Made by a program: the position numbers and the translations under genes. Below, piece by piece: positions 22,253 through 34,604 of a DNA stretch of 64,000 nucleotides (the stretch's first letter is position 1; each line of letters opens with the position of its first letter). The notes beneath the pieces are model-generated. The model was not told the DNA's origin. It saw only the letters and a list, made by a program, of their open reading frames with translations, and did no database searches. The stretch is from Iris pallida (lineage: Eukaryota > Streptophyta > Magnoliopsida > Asparagales > Iridaceae). Location of the stretch: positions 11,716,198 to 11,780,197 of the forward strand of contig JANAVB010033216.1 of NCBI GenBank assembly GCA_029216955.1, in the 5' to 3' direction.

Positions 22253-22646
22253 CCGAGCCCGTTAGGGATGTCATCGCAGGTTCTATGCTTCTCGATTTCT
22301 TTCCTGCTTTAGCATTATTCGACTCTAGTGCTACACATAGCTTTTTATCTATATCATTTGCTCTTAGACATCATATTGTCACTGAACTATTGGGTAGGAC
22401 TTGCAAGATCATGACCGGGAAGGCATTATCCTAGTCAGTGATGTTTGCATGGGGCGGAGAGTTTCTTTGGGAGGTCAGAAATTGAGCGCATATTTACTCA
22501 TAATGCTACTTCCGAGCTACGACATTGTACTCGGGATGGATTGGTTGAGTGGGCACTATGCTAGCATAAATTTTAGAGAAGGCAGAGTTTTGTTCACTCT
22601 ACCAAGAGAGCCAAAGTTTCAGTTTGTCAGAGGAACATCTGGGTAG
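22253..22646 (+). pseudogene. gypsy A protease region
   Basis: It encodes the retropepsin-like segment that follows gag in plant gypsy elements. The active-site loop reads LFDSSATHSF at 22315-22344, where the family has D-S/T-G, so the third active-site residue is changed to Ser. The second half (PSYDIVLGMDWLSGHYASI, about 22510-22570) is in another frame after the TAG at 22432. The open frame that appears to begin at 22093 is an artefact of reading out of the LTR. Confidence 0.82.
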
Positions 22647-22670
22647 AGAGATGGCTTCATCTATGGTGTT

Positions 22671-24118
22671 ATGATGGAAGAGAAGGAGTTTCCCCATCCA
22701 TTGATAGCAGAGTTTTTGGATGTTTTCTCTAAGGAGTTGTCAGGAATGTCGTCGGACAAGGATGTTGAGTTCTCTATAGACTTGGTGCCAGAAGCGGAGC
22801 CTATTTTGCACTACGTCTATAGGATCAACAACAGTGAGTTAGCAGAGCTAAAGTAGTAGGTAGCTAAGCTGCAAGACAAAGAATTTATCAGATCTAGTTC
22901 TTCACCTTGGGGCGCTCATGTTTTGTTTATACCGAATAAGGTTGGATTGGTGCACATGTGGTATGATTACAGGACACTGAACAACCTCACTATCCAGAAC
23001 AAATATCCCTACCAATGATTGATGATTTATTTGAACAGTTTAGTGACGTGAAAGTATTTTCCAAGATAAATCTGAGGTCAGGCTACCACCAGGTGAAGGT
23101 GAAGAAGGAAGACATTCCAAAGATTACTTTTCAGACTCGTTATGGCCAGTTTGAGTTCAATATGATATCGTTTAGGTTGATTAATGCCCTGATGGTGTTC
23201 ATATATTTGATGAATAGGTATTCTATCAATGCCTTGACAAGTTCGTGGTGGTGTTCATCGATGATATTATGATCTATTCGAAGATGCCATAGAACATGAG
23301 GAGCACCTAAAAATTATGATAGAGACCCTCAGAAAGGAGAAGTTGTACGAGAAACTATCAAAGTGTGAGTTCTTCCTGGACCGGGTGGAGTTCTTGGGTC
23401 ATGATGTGATAGAAGAGGAGATCTCGGTGGATCCGAAGAAGATTACAGCGGTTGAGTCTTAGCCCACACCAAGCACAGTTGTAGAGATTCGAAGTTTCTT
23501 AGGTTTGGCAGGCTACAACTGAATGTTCGTACGAAACTTTCCAGGATTGCAGAGCTAATGACCAGACTCACTAAGAAGGATGTGGAGTTCGTACGGACCG
23601 AGGAGTGCCACACTGCCTTTGATGAGTTGAAGAAGAGGTTGACTACAGCTCCTATCTTAACGTTGCCATCGGTGACAGGTGGATTCATTATCTATAGTGA
23701 TGCTTTTGGGAAAGGCTTGGATTGTGTTCTTCGACAGCACATGAAGGTGATTGTCTATGTCTCCAGACAATTACATCCTTATGAGAAGAATTGCCCGACC
23801 CATGATCTAGAGTTGGCAGCAGTCATCTTTGGTTTGAAGCTATAGAAACACTACCTGTACGGAGAGCGTGTGGACATATTTACATGCCACAAGAGCTTAA
23901 AGTACGTGTTCACTCAGAAAAAGTTGAACATGAGGCAAAGACGGTGGTTAGAGCTGATGAAGGACTTCGATATCTCCTTGCAGTATCACCCAGGGAAGGC
24001 CAAAGTAGTTGCCGATACGTTGAGCAGGTATCCGGTAGCTTTGTATTTGGTAGTAGACCGTCACTTGTTGGCAGATCTAGAGAGCTTGGGTATCGAGGTA
24101 GTAGTTTCTGAGATGTAG
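22671..24118 (+). pseudogene. gypsy A reverse transcriptase and RNase H
   Basis: RT pieces lie at 22671-22856, about 22860-23030 and 23015-23272 (INLRSGYHQVKV, TRYGQFEFNM). The catalytic VFIDDIMIYSK box is at about 23249-23281 in another frame. RNase H follows at 23558-23845 ([34 protein letters not shown]) and 23870-24118 ([15 protein letters not shown]). Stops at 22854, 23459 and 23843 are TAG, the last two where the family has Trp. A repeated ATGTAG tract at 24113-24130 ends the segment. The order RT-RNase H-integrase fixes the gypsy superfamily. Confidence 0.87.
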
Positions 24119-24154
24119 ATGTAGATGTAGGGCTTGTAGATTCAGTCAGAGCTG

Positions 24155-24670
24155 ATGGACATGATCAAGTCGGCACAGTTTGATTATGTGACTCTGAGGA
24201 GCATTAGAAAGCATGTTCAGGCAGGATTGTTGGATGACTTCTCTATTGTTGAGGATGGATCGTTGAGGTATGGTACTAGATTGTGCGTGCCTAGTAGAAA
24301 GTTACAGGAGAAGGTTCTTCAGGAAGCACATTGTTCTCAGTACGCTATACATCCTGGTGCCAACAAAATGTATAAGGATCTGAGAGAGCACGTGTGGTGG
24401 TAAAGCATGAAGCGAGAGGTAGAACGGTTTGTATCTAGATGCTCAGTGTGCTAGCAGGTAAAAGTAGAGAGGTAGAGGCCAGATGGATTGGTTCAGCTAC
24501 TGCCTATCCTAGAGTGGAAGTGGGAACACATTACCATGGATTTTGTGTCTCGACTTGTACGATCTCTAGGAGGAAAAGATGCGATTTGGATCATCGTAGA
24601 CAGGTTGACCAAATCGAGCTACTTTTTACCTTTTAAGGTGGGTTTGTCTACAGAGAAGCTGGCTGAGATG
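24155..24670 (+). pseudogene. gypsy A integrase, N-terminal part
   Basis: A zinc-binding H2C2 region is recognisable at about 24290-24460 (EAHCSQYAIHPGANKMYKDL, then Cys residues broken by TAG). The start of the catalytic core is at 24520-24670 (WEHITMDFV, IWIIVDRLTKSSYF, TEKLAEM). The frame is cut exactly at the AGATG target site of solo LTR C and continues at 37783. Confidence 0.88.
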
Positions 24671-25290
24671 TGTAAGCCCCCTGGATTTTAGGGATCTTTA
24701 AATTTTTTTTAATTGAATTATTTTCCATAAATAATTCCATTATAATTAGTTTTGATCATTAAATGTACCTTTTCATGACTTTAACTTTTGGAGTGTAAGG
24801 ATGCCAATCCTTCAAAACTTCCTTCATGAGTTTTGCAGTCGACAAGATTATCTTCATTTTGATATATCGTGTCCCACTCAAACTTATTCTCTTGTATTCT
24901 ATTTATATCGTACAACTTTATGGTCAATTTAGGCTATTTGGCCATTTAACAAAAAGTTGACCTAAATTCCAACTTAATTTCGAGACTCGACATCGATCCA
25001 ACCTAATCGACCTAATATATGATTTTGATCTATTTTTAGCCTACTATGCACATGCCACTTATGTGCCATCCAATTGAGCTCCCGTATGCTATTATTTCAT
25101 CAATGATCATAAATGACTTAATTTGTAGTCATGATCGCACCAAGCCCAAACCTAACCCAATCAAACCCAATCACCCAACCCAAGTGCAGGTGACCCCCTC
25201 ATGACACACCATTTTTCCTTCTGTTATTTCTATTATTACTAATATCCCTATTATGATATGCATTATTAATTAAGTTAGAAGGAGTAATCA

Positions 25291-25307
25291 TTGTGTGTGT
25301 GTGTGTG

Positions 25308-25376
<69 letters not shown>

Positions 25377-25377
25377 G

Positions 25378-25457
<80 letters not shown>
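25291..25457. repeat. compound (TG)n(TA)n microsatellite
   Basis: (TG)n at about 25291-25316 is followed by two long (TA)n runs to about 25457, split by TTAGAGTATA. A second TTAGAGTATA follows the last run. It lies where the missing 3' LTR of M1 would be expected, so replication slippage or deletion here may have removed it. Confidence 0.9.
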
Positions 25458-25461
<4 letters not shown>

Positions 25462-25570
25462 GTATAGATAAACATATATATTTTGAGAGTATGTATATAT
25501 ACATATATATGTAATTGAGTTCATGCATATACTTATATATAATCAATATATCAAAATCGATGTGCCAACA

Positions 25571-25665
25571 ATCTCTTCCATTTTGCTATGACAAAATGTA
25601 TGGGTTTAGGAGATAGTTCTCCCGTAATATGATATCTCTCCCTCAATACAATTTTTCCCCCTTTG
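25571..25665 (-). other. polypurine-tract region of M1
   Basis: On the minus strand, G/A-rich motifs (AAAGGGGGAAAAATTG at the right, then GGGAGAGAT and CGGGAGAAC) precede TGGAAGAGAT at the LTR. This matches the multiple-PPT layout of copia 1. Confidence 0.6.
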
Positions 25666-25947
25666 GCATTTATACAAAATGGCATAAGGTAATATAGAAG
25701 GAAAAGTAAATAAAAAGACAAGATAGCAGACAATGATAGTAATAAAACTAAGTAGATTTAGAACATTATTAGGCATAAAACAGTACTAATGAGACCAGTA
25801 CATGAGGGATGACACAATACAAACTCAAAACAACAAAATTTTAGTCCCCAAATGACTGCACAAGCCATTTATAAAAGTCCACGAAGGATAGCACAACCAA
25901 AAAGAGACCAACAAAATAGGACACTACGCCACTAAGAGCGAGACCCT

Positions 25948-27164
25948 TCAACTGTCAGGGGCACCAGTTGGGCCTGCTTCCTGATCCTCATCATCAGCTA
26001 GGGTCGGGTTAAAAACACCATATGGATCAACTCCATCGGGGTACATGAACCCGTAGACATTTGGATCAGTAAAGCGAGGCCCGGGGAAATCAGGATGAGG
26101 AGTGTTGGGATTGACATAAAACTTGCGCTCCTCAAGTATGTGTTGGAAGTAGTGGGCTTGATCCAGGAAGCCATGGTGAATGAGGATGCCAAGTCCTTGG
26201 GTGATCGCCTGAATGCACACCATAGTGGAGATAGTGAGGGAGTCGAACTTGCGTTCGATGTAGCGACGAACGTCGGGAGTGAGAATGGTAGCAAGCTGAG
26301 CGACAGGGTCAGTAACAGCTGCCGGAGTGGCGCAGTCACGAGCCTTAGATTTTGCAAGAAGAGTGGGCTTAGGATCGCCAACTGGGCAGTAGGTCAGGTC
26401 AAACCCATTGGCTTTGAGGATCATTGTGATGTACATTCCAAAGAGAAGAGAACGATGGGGGATTCTCGGATAAGGATCATAGTGAAGATGATTGATTTTA
26501 CTAGGGAGAAAGGTTGCCTGGAGATGAGGTAGTACGTGGCGATCATCTCCTCTGCAGTTAGGCTGTCTATGTTCCCAAATTTTATAGTAATGGTGTGGCA
26601 AAGTATACGATAAAAGTTGTAGAAGAAGGAATTTAGATCCTTGTCCTCCAGCCTCTGAACAGCAGAATGGTAGCAGATGTTGAAAAGAAATTCCTCGTAG
26701 CTGAGGTCAGGAAAGATTGTAATGTGGTATAGAGCATTCGAAAGAGAGCGATAGGTCTTCCGCTCCTGGAGGCCAAGAATGATGGCCAAAGAGGAGGCAA
26801 TGACAATGATCTTGACTCCACCAACTTTGGTTTCAAATTTGGGGCCGTTCTTGGCGGGAACCAAATTACAGTAGAACATCTTGATGGTATTTCGGTAGTA
26901 TTCCACCTACCGTTCGAGAAGCTCGTCGATCCTAGAGAACATGAAGTATTCACGATAAGAGGGAAAAGTGAGTCAAGAAAGAGGCCTTCTGGGGCAAATA
27001 GGGGCTTTGTGGTAGAATGAGAACCACTCATGGGAATGGTGGGCGAATTTGAAGATGATAGGATTATAAATGTGAGTCGGCATAGGATACAAGTGGGTGG
27101 CGAAAGGCAGAGTGGCAGAGAAAAGGGAGCCGTCATGGCGGGTATGCTTGCTGTGAGAAGTCAT
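25948..27164 (-). pseudogene. env-like ORF of M1, broken
   Basis: Three overlapping frames (27164 to about 26970, 26906-26421 and 26601-25948) together cover an ORF collinear with the env-like gene of copia 1. The middle frame carries MEYYRNTIKMFYCN, RLEDKDLNSFFYNFYRI and an EISALYHL-like segment (EEMIATYYLISRQPF). The last ends in an acidic tail. At least two frameshifts separate the parts. It is diverged from 4485-5753, but order, length and position between pol and the 3' LTR agree. Confidence 0.72.
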
Positions 27165-27656
27165 AAAAGGAGGAGAGGAGTGTTCAAAAAGATAGTTTCG
27201 AGGAAGGGAATGAGTGAGAGAGAATAAAGAGGAGTAGTAGTTTTTTTAAAAATGGAAGGAAGGGGTGGGTGGGGGGGAGTTGAAGAGTTGCCACCATTTT
27301 AAAAAGAGGGATCGGATTTTGAGGAAAGTGAAGAGGCAACAGTGCTTCGTTTGATGCGGCTGTTCAGCAGAAACGAAAAATCTGACGAAAAATATCGAAT
27401 TTCGGATGAAAAATCCGTTCAAAGATAAGTTCGAATTAAATGGTGGCAGTTGAAGATCAAATCAGTTTTGAAAGTATTAAATGCGAAGGAATGGCATTCT
27501 GTGCCAAATTTAATGGCGGATAATCTAACAGATTTCTGGAGAATTTTGACGGAAGATCCTGTGTGATATTGAAAATAAGCTGCTGGATGTGATCAAAGTT
27601 TCTGATAGATTTCTGCGAAAATCCTTCAGAAAATCCAGAAAGTTAAAGAACAAAAT
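27165..27656 (-). other. spacer between pol and env-like ORF of M1
   Basis: Non-coding. The part near 27240-27300 is G-rich on the plus strand (so CT-rich on the element strand), as in the leader of the env-like gene in copia 1. It lacks the inverted repeat seen there. Confidence 0.5.
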
Positions 27657-29137
27657 TTAAAATGACTTTTCAAGGATACCAATTTCGTGACATGTGAAGG
27701 AGAAACGGTCTTCGGCAAAAGGTTTGGTGAAAGTGTCAGCAAGTTGATGGTTAGTGTCCATAAATTCAAGACGAATGTCTCCCTTGAGTTGATGGTCACC
27801 CAAAAAGTGGTGTCGAATCTCAATGTATTTAGTGTGTGAGTGACAAATCAAATTTTTAGTAAGATTAATAGAGCTAGTATTGTCACATTTAATAAAAATA
27901 GTTTTTGAAGAAATAGCATAGTCTGCAAGCGTTTGTGTCATCCAAAGGATTTGTGCACAATAACATCCAGCCGCAATATATTCAGCCTCAATCGTGGAAA
28001 GATCCACTGGATTTTGTTTCTTGCTAAACCATGAAACCAATGATTTCCAAAGGAATTGGCATGTGCCGCTAGTGCTTTTTCGATCAATCTTGTATCTGGC
28101 AAAATCTGCATCTGAGTAGCCAAGAAGCTCAAAGGATGGAGATTTTAGATACGAAAGTTCCACGTTAATGGTGCCTTTGAGATATCCAAAATGCGCTCAA
28201 CGACACATAAATGTGATTCTTTGGGATTTCCTTGGTATCGTGCACATATACAAACACTAAACATAATATCGGAAAGACTAGCAGTTAAGTAAAGCAAGCT
28301 ACCGATCATACTTTGATAGTTACGAATGTCGATCGAGACACCATTTTCATCTTGATCAAGCTTGGTTGTTGTGGCCATTGGAGTTCTCATTGATTTGGAT
28401 GAGTCTACCTCAAAGCGCTTAAGAAGATCCTTTGTGTATTTTGCTTGATTGATGAAAGGGTCGTAAGGTCATTGCTTGATTTGTAGACCAAGAAAGAAAG
28501 ATAATTCTCCCATCATGCTCATTTTGAATTCATCCTGCATAACTTTGGCAAATTCTACAAAGTATCTTGTTAGTGGAACCAAAAATGATATCATCAACAT
28601 AAATTTGGACTAACAAAAACGTGCCATTATGAGTTTTGATAAATAGTGTTGCGTCAACTTTGCCCTTAGAGAAGTTGTGAGAAATGAGAAATGAACTAAG
28701 ATGCTCATACCAAGCATGAGGATCTTTCTTGAGGCCATAGAGGGCTTTGTGTAGTTTAAAAACATGATCAGGAAATTGAAAATCCTCAAAACCGGGAGGT
28801 TGCTTGACATATACCTCTTCTTTAATAACACCACTTAGAAAGACACTTCTGACATCCATTTGAAAGGGCATAAAATCATTAAAACAAGCAAAGGTGCAGA
28901 GCATTCGAATGGATTCAAGACGAGCAACCGGAGCATAGGTTTCTTCGTAGCCAATGCCTTCCTCTTGGTTATAGCCTTGAGCAACCAATCGGGCTTTGTT
29001 CCGAGTAACAAAATCATCTTTATTAACTTTATTTTGAAACACCCACTTTGTCCCGATAATAGTATAGTTGTTGGGCTTAGGAACGAGTCCCAAATATTGT
29101 TTCACTCAAATTGATTTAGTGCTTCTTGCATTACAAT

Positions 29138-29370
29138 TAGAGCTGTCAAGTGGGCCGTGTCGGACCGGCCCGACACGAATTTGAGTGGGCCGGGCCGAGC
29201 TTGAGCCGGGCCTCTTGAGCCCATGAACTGTAGCGGGCCGGGACGGGACGGGATATGGATGAAAATTTTAAACCCAGCCCGGCATATGACCCACGGCACG
29301 GTGGGCTTTCGGGTCGTGCCGGGCCGGGCCGGGTCGCACTGGAGGCCATCATTTAATTCAATTCAATTCA

Positions 29371-29436
<66 letters not shown>

Positions 29437-30063
29437 TTCATGGGTCTACATAATTTTGTATAAATGGCCGTACATGGTTGGCCATATATAAGTGACCAAG
29501 TGAAGTGAGACATGCACGGTGAAGCTTATAGCTAATGGCAACCAACTACGACTTTGACTAAATTGATGTATGGATGCATTCATGTATGTTGTTGCAGCAA
29601 TTTGCAACTAATATATATTGAAATGAATTGAATTTAAATTCAATTCAGTTCAGTTCAAACATCGATTTCAATTTAATTCACTACTACACTATATTAATCA
29701 TAATAATAACAGAGGCCACCACCACTTGCACTTGTTGCTTGAGGCAGTGGTATAAAACATATTTGGAGGGCAGAGTGTTTGTTGTGTACATATTTTTCTT
29801 TTCTTTTCCTTGTGAAAGTGACAATACTGCTGGTAGGATTTGAGACAAATCAAAGAGATTGTGCAGGGGATGTTGTAACCGGGCTTGGGCTTCGGGCCGG
29901 GCCTCAGACCGTACAGGGCTTGGGCTTCGGGCCGGGCCTATATTATGGGCCAATATACATGGCCCGGCACGACCCAATATATGGGGCCGTGCCGGCACAT
30001 GGGCCATTTTTTTGGGCTGGACTCGTGCCGGGCTGGGCCAGCCCGGCCCAATTGACAGGTCTA
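29138..30063. mobile_element. Non-autonomous hAT element, 926 bp
   Basis: The 8-bp TSD ATTACAAT is at 29130-29137 and 30064-30071. Terminal inverted repeats are TAGAGCTGTCAA and TTGACAGGTCTA (11 of 12 match). Both subterminal zones are rich in GGGCCGGGCC motifs, as in a known group of plant hAT elements. No transposase is present. The interior holds a (TA)n run at 29372-29434 and AT-rich sequence. Its excision would rejoin the pol sequence of M1. Confidence 0.93.
29372..29434. repeat. (TA)n microsatellite inside the hAT element
   Basis: About 31 uninterrupted TA units. Confidence 0.95.
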
Positions 30064-31790
30064 ATTACAATCATCCCAAATTCATCTTTAAAAGCATCAA
30101 CGACATTTTTTAGGTTCTATTTATGAAATAAAAGCCACATTTTCATAATGATCACGTGTGGTGGATCTAGTGCTAACCTGTGAGGAAGGGTTACCAATGA
30201 TAAGCTCATTTGGATGATGGGGAACAAATCTCCATTCTTTAGGAAGATCCTCTTGAGAAGGTTCTATTGGTAGAGAGTCTTTGGGTGGAGTGGTATCGAC
30301 TTCATTGCTAGATGAAGGAGTACTAGTATGTCTAAGAGAAGAGTTTTCCAAACCAAAAGAATGTCATCAGCATCATTCGAGGAGATGGATGGAGAAGTGT
30401 TAAGTTCGTCAAAAGAGACATTTATTGACTCTTCGACAACGAGACTTCTTTTGTTAAAAATACGAAAGCCTTTACTATGCATAGAGTAATCGGGGAAGAT
30501 ACCTTCATATGCATTTTTTTCAAATTTGCCTAGTTTATCCTTGGTGTTCAATATAAAACATTTGCATCCAAAAACTTTGAAATATTCAATAGAAGGAATT
30601 TTGTAAAACCAAAGCTCATATGGAGTTTTCTTAGAAATAGGTCTAATTAAGACTCTTTTTATAACATAACATGCCGTGTTAACGGCCTCCACCCAAAAAT
30701 ATTAGGGAAGCTTATATTGGTTTAACATGACCCTTGCCATCGCCAAGGGTTCTATTCTTTCTTTCCACAACTCTATTTTGTTGTGGAGTTCGAGGCAAAC
30801 AAAATCATGACCAAAACCATTTTTGTTACAAAACCTTTTAAACTCGGCATTGTCAAATTCTCCTCCATGATCACTTCTAATTTTGTTGATCATAATGCCT
30901 TTCTCATTTTGAACACGTTTAATAAATGCAATAAATTCACGAAAAGTATCACTTTTATTTGCAAGAAAAATAACCAAAGTAAATCTCAAAAAATAATCAA
31001 CCAAAACAAAATCATAAAGTTTTCCACCAAGGCTAGCTACTCTACTAGGACCAAATAAATTCATATGAATAATTTAAAGTGGTCTAGTAGTGCTCACCGA
31101 GTTGATGGACTTGAAAGAAAATTTTGTTAACTTACTCTTCTCACATTCTTCACATACTATGTCTTTTTTGAAAGGAATGCTTTGGAGTCCTCTAACAAGC
31201 TTCTTCGTATCTAGTTGGGAGATGGTGTCCATGTTGGCGTGTCCAAGCCTTATATGCCAAAGCCAACTCTCATCATTCTTTGCTAGTAGGCATCTGTCAT
31301 TGTTAGTGCTTTCAACAACATAAAGAATATAAATATTATTTTCTCTAATGCCTTCATAAACAGTAGAGCCACTAGTTCTATCAGTTATGAAGCACTTGTG
31401 TTTAACAAAGTTGATATTATAGCCATTATCCGTAAGATGGCTCATGCTAAGAAGGTTATGCTTGAGATTTGTGACAAGACAAACATTTTTAATGCAAGGA
31501 TAAAGAGGGGATCTGGTATTACATTTCCTATGATATACCCCTTTAGATTGTTGCAAAAGGATACCTATCCTTCTTTCTTCATCGATAGCATTGCAAAGAG
31601 TGAAGCATCACTGGTCATGTGTCGTAAGCAACCGCTATCGAGGATCCACTTGCTCCTAGCATGCGAGGGAGGGTTCACCTACAACACAAGTTGAAGATGA
31701 AGGCTTTAGTACCCAAGAATGTTTAGTTCATTGATTGTTAGTTTTAGGAACCCATTTAAACATTCTCATATCAACATGTTTTCTTATTTG

Positions 31791-33464
31791 ACAGTAATGA
31801 GATGTGTGTCCAAGTAAACCACAATTGTGGCATATCATTGGTGTTATTGGTCTAGAGGAGAGAGTGAGTGAGTGTCTTGTGTATGAGAAGTTCTAGTAAA
31901 ATAAGGAATTCTAACATAAGCATTATGGTGATGATAATAGAAGGCATGATGTGAAGTGTTTTTCTTTTCAAAGGGTCCTTTTCATATGTGTGTGCATTTG
32001 ATTAGGGTAGGACCTATGTGTTGTGTTCTTGTGAGTGTGATTCGTATGACTAGTGTTATGATGTGTGTTGATGTGCCTTGGATTATGGCATTGTGTATTT
32101 GTGTGGGCCAAGTCACTATCAACTAGCTTCTTTCCATTTGCAAGAAGGTCATTATATTTGATAGAGGTTGCATATTCTTTTTGGTTAGCAGCAAGTGTCT
32201 TGTGCATAATAAATTTATATCCTTCTTTGAGGAATTGAATTTTGACGTCCTTTTTCTTGATGACATCTTGGGATTCTTGGAGCTTGAGTCGCAGAGACTA
32301 TATCTTATCCGTGTCAGAAGTAGGAGATTTTCATTTTTATATCAAAATAATGTTGGAAAGTCTTTCTATTTCTTGTTTATGAGTATCAATCTCTTTGATA
32401 GATTTTCTATACTTGCTTTTTATAACCTTGTGTTCGTCGTATAATTCATGAATAGCATTTTCTAATTCAGTGTAAGAAAGAGCATTCATAGACAAGTCAT
32501 TTAGTACCTCAGTTGCCATAAGACAAACATTTGTATTATGCTTGCATTCCTTGTCGTTATCCGAGTCACTAGCATCACTTTCACACCAGATGCTAGTGTT
32601 GGCATATTTTCTAGAAGATGAGCTTCCTTTACTGGAATTCTCGTATTTGCTAGATTCTTTTCTTGTTATAGGACAATCTCTCTTGATGTGTCCGGTTCTC
32701 TTGCAGTTGTAGCAAGTGGGATCTTCATCGTTGTCCGTCTTGTACTGTTTGCTTTCTTGAACTTGAAAAACTTTTGGAAGTGCTTGGCGGTGAGAGCAAT
32801 TTCTTCATCATCTGATTCATCATCGTCGAAGCTATCTTTTGAAGCGAACTTGGTGACCTTGAGAGCAAGAGACTTTTCTTTTTCCTTCATCTTCTTCCTT
32901 TTTCTCTTGTATGGAGGATTCCTCTTAGTCCTTCATGTCTAGCTCGTGTGTCATAAGTTTTTCCCATGAGGGTCTCAAGGTTCATAGTTGTTAGATCGTT
33001 TCTCTCAACGATGGTAGTAGCTTTACGATTCCATCCTTTTTATGAGTGGAATATTCCTTGTCAAGAGAGGAGAGAGGGTTCATGATATCAAATAATCGAG
33101 TAAACATGAAAGTAATAGATTCATCTTGTTTTATTTTAAAAGATTAATTCATATTCTTGTGTGAGTCTACTAATCTTTGATTCCTTCACTTGAGATGTTC
33201 CCTCGTGAGTGACTTCCAAAAGTTTCCAAATTTTATTGGAAGTTTTGCAAGTAGAGATCCTATTGAATTCATTGCTATCAAGAGCGCGCAATAGAGAGCG
33301 TTCATAGCTTTTGCGTCTCGACTAGCAATCTTCTTATCGTTCTCGGAGAGTTTATTTCTAAGAGTTTCTGAAACTACTTCCTTAATAACTATGGAAGATT
33401 TAGGAATGTCATTTACTACACAATCCCATAGATCGAAGTCTAGAGATTTTAAGTAAATGCCCAT
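31791..33464 (-). pseudogene. gag: copia gag of M1, multiply frameshifted
   Basis: The start MGIYLKSLDFDLWDC at 33464 resembles the copia gag (UBN2-like) N-terminus. Further pieces are 32890-32666 (acidic SFDDDESDDEE), a CCHC knuckle CYNCKRTGHIKRDC at 32714-32673, a coiled-coil-like segment at 32519-32337, a His/Thr-rich segment at 32207-31968 and a second knuckle CHNCGLLGHTSHYC at 31832-31791. Two knuckles with a His-rich spacer match the layout of copia 1 gag. At least four frame breaks are present. Confidence 0.83.
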
Positions 33465-33603
33465 TCTAATTTTCTAATAGTTATAGTTGGTTCATCAAAT
33501 AGAGGAGGTCTATTTATGGAGTGTCCCTCATTGTAAAATGAGTTGGTGCTAGGGTTAATGGCCAAGGATCACTCTAAGGAAGTAAATCCAAATCAAGAGA
33601 AAA

Positions 33604-33618
33604 GGCTCTGATACTAAT
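33604..33618 (-). other. primer-binding site of M1
   Basis: On the minus strand the bases next to the 5' LTR read ATTAGTATCAGAGCC. TATCAGAGC matches the 3' end complement of initiator tRNA-Met, the usual primer of plant copia elements. Confidence 0.8.
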
Positions 33619-33801
33619 TGTAGAACCCTAGAGGGGGGTGAATAGGGTATTAAAATAATTACCAACAATAAATATCAATTTAAAGGATAATAGATAAGGG
33701 AGAGAATCAAACACTCGATGTATCCCGGTATCCTCCCAAAGGGCACTCCAGTCCCGGAACTCTCTTCGGCTTTAATCCACTATTTGAGTAAATAGTTACA
33801 C

Positions 33802-33950
33802 ACGAGTTTGGATCCGAAGAACTCGCCAACTTCTAACACGAGTTTGGATCCGAAGAGCTTGTCAACTTCTTACATACGAGTTTTCCTTCGAAGACTCGTC
33901 AACTTCTTACATACGAGTTTTCTTTCGAAGGCTCGTCAACTTCAACTTTA
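33802..33950. repeat. four-copy tandem repeat, about 37-bp unit, in LTR of M1
   Basis: Copies start at 33802, 33838, 33876 and 33913. Each holds ACGAGTTT, CGAAGA/CGAAGG and CTCGTCAACTTC. Confidence 0.85.
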
Positions 33951-34379
33951 AGAAAAAGAGAAAAGGCTTTTGATCTTCTTGAATACTTTGAAGATCTACA
34001 ACACTTGAATACTCTAGCACTTTTAATTAGATGACAAATGAAAGCATTGCAGAGTAATGGTGGAGCTCTTTTGGTAGTTAGAAAATTTAAGGCTCAAATG
34101 GATAAGTCTTTATGAAGAAAGAGGATACATATTTATACAAATCTAAAGTCATAAAGAGCTTTCAGCCAACAACCGGATTATCCGACGAATTTTGGCAAAA
34201 ATCCTTCAGATAATCTAGACTATAGTAACGGCTAGAAATAGAGTCGTTGGATGCATTTAATGCAGATGATAGATGTCGTTAGATTTGAATTCAAATAAGG
34301 CCAGCAAGGCATCCGATTATCCGACGGAACAACGCGAAAGTCCAGCGGATTATCCGAACTTTTCCTCACATACTTGCTG

Positions 34380-34604
34380 TGTTTGATCAGATGATCTGTC
34401 TGATTTCTACGGAACTCTGGCAAATTATCCAAACTTTTCAATACATACTTATTGTGTTTGATCGGATAATCCGTAGGATTTCTATGAAACTCCGACAAAT
34501 TATCCAAACTTTTCCACACATACTAGCTGTGTTTGATCAAATGCTCCATCAAATTTTTATAGAAACTCGGAAGATTATTCAGCTCTTCATAGATACTTAG
34601 TTTT
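34380..34604. repeat. three-copy tandem repeat, 75-bp unit, in LTR of M1
   Basis: Copies start at 34380, 34455 and 34530 with TGTTTGATC. Each includes ATTTCTA and AAATTATCCAAAC variants, and one copy contains the palindrome CGGATAATCCG. Copies are diverged, so the array is old. Confidence 0.82.

Larger units (their letters stand above)
27657..31690 (-). pseudogene. pol: copia pol of M1, frameshifted and split by a hAT element
   Basis: In element order: a protease LDSGC motif at about 31645-31630; GAG-pre-integrase in 31556-31074 ([14 protein letters not shown]); integrase core in 31064-30702 ([25 protein letters not shown]); its C-terminal part in 30692-30264; a linker in 30351-30121; RT in 29105-28530 ([31 protein letters not shown]); the connection in 28390-28145; and RNase H in 28163-27657 ([34 protein letters not shown]). 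Five or more frame changes are needed. The hAT at 29138-30063 lies just upstream of RT. It is clearly copia, but more distant from copia 1 than M2 is. Confidence 0.9.

Noticed and set aside
22093..22434. 113-codon frame starting in the LTR of B and ending in protease
   Set aside because: It is a chance fusion across the insertion point at 22252/22253; only the part after 22253 is protease.
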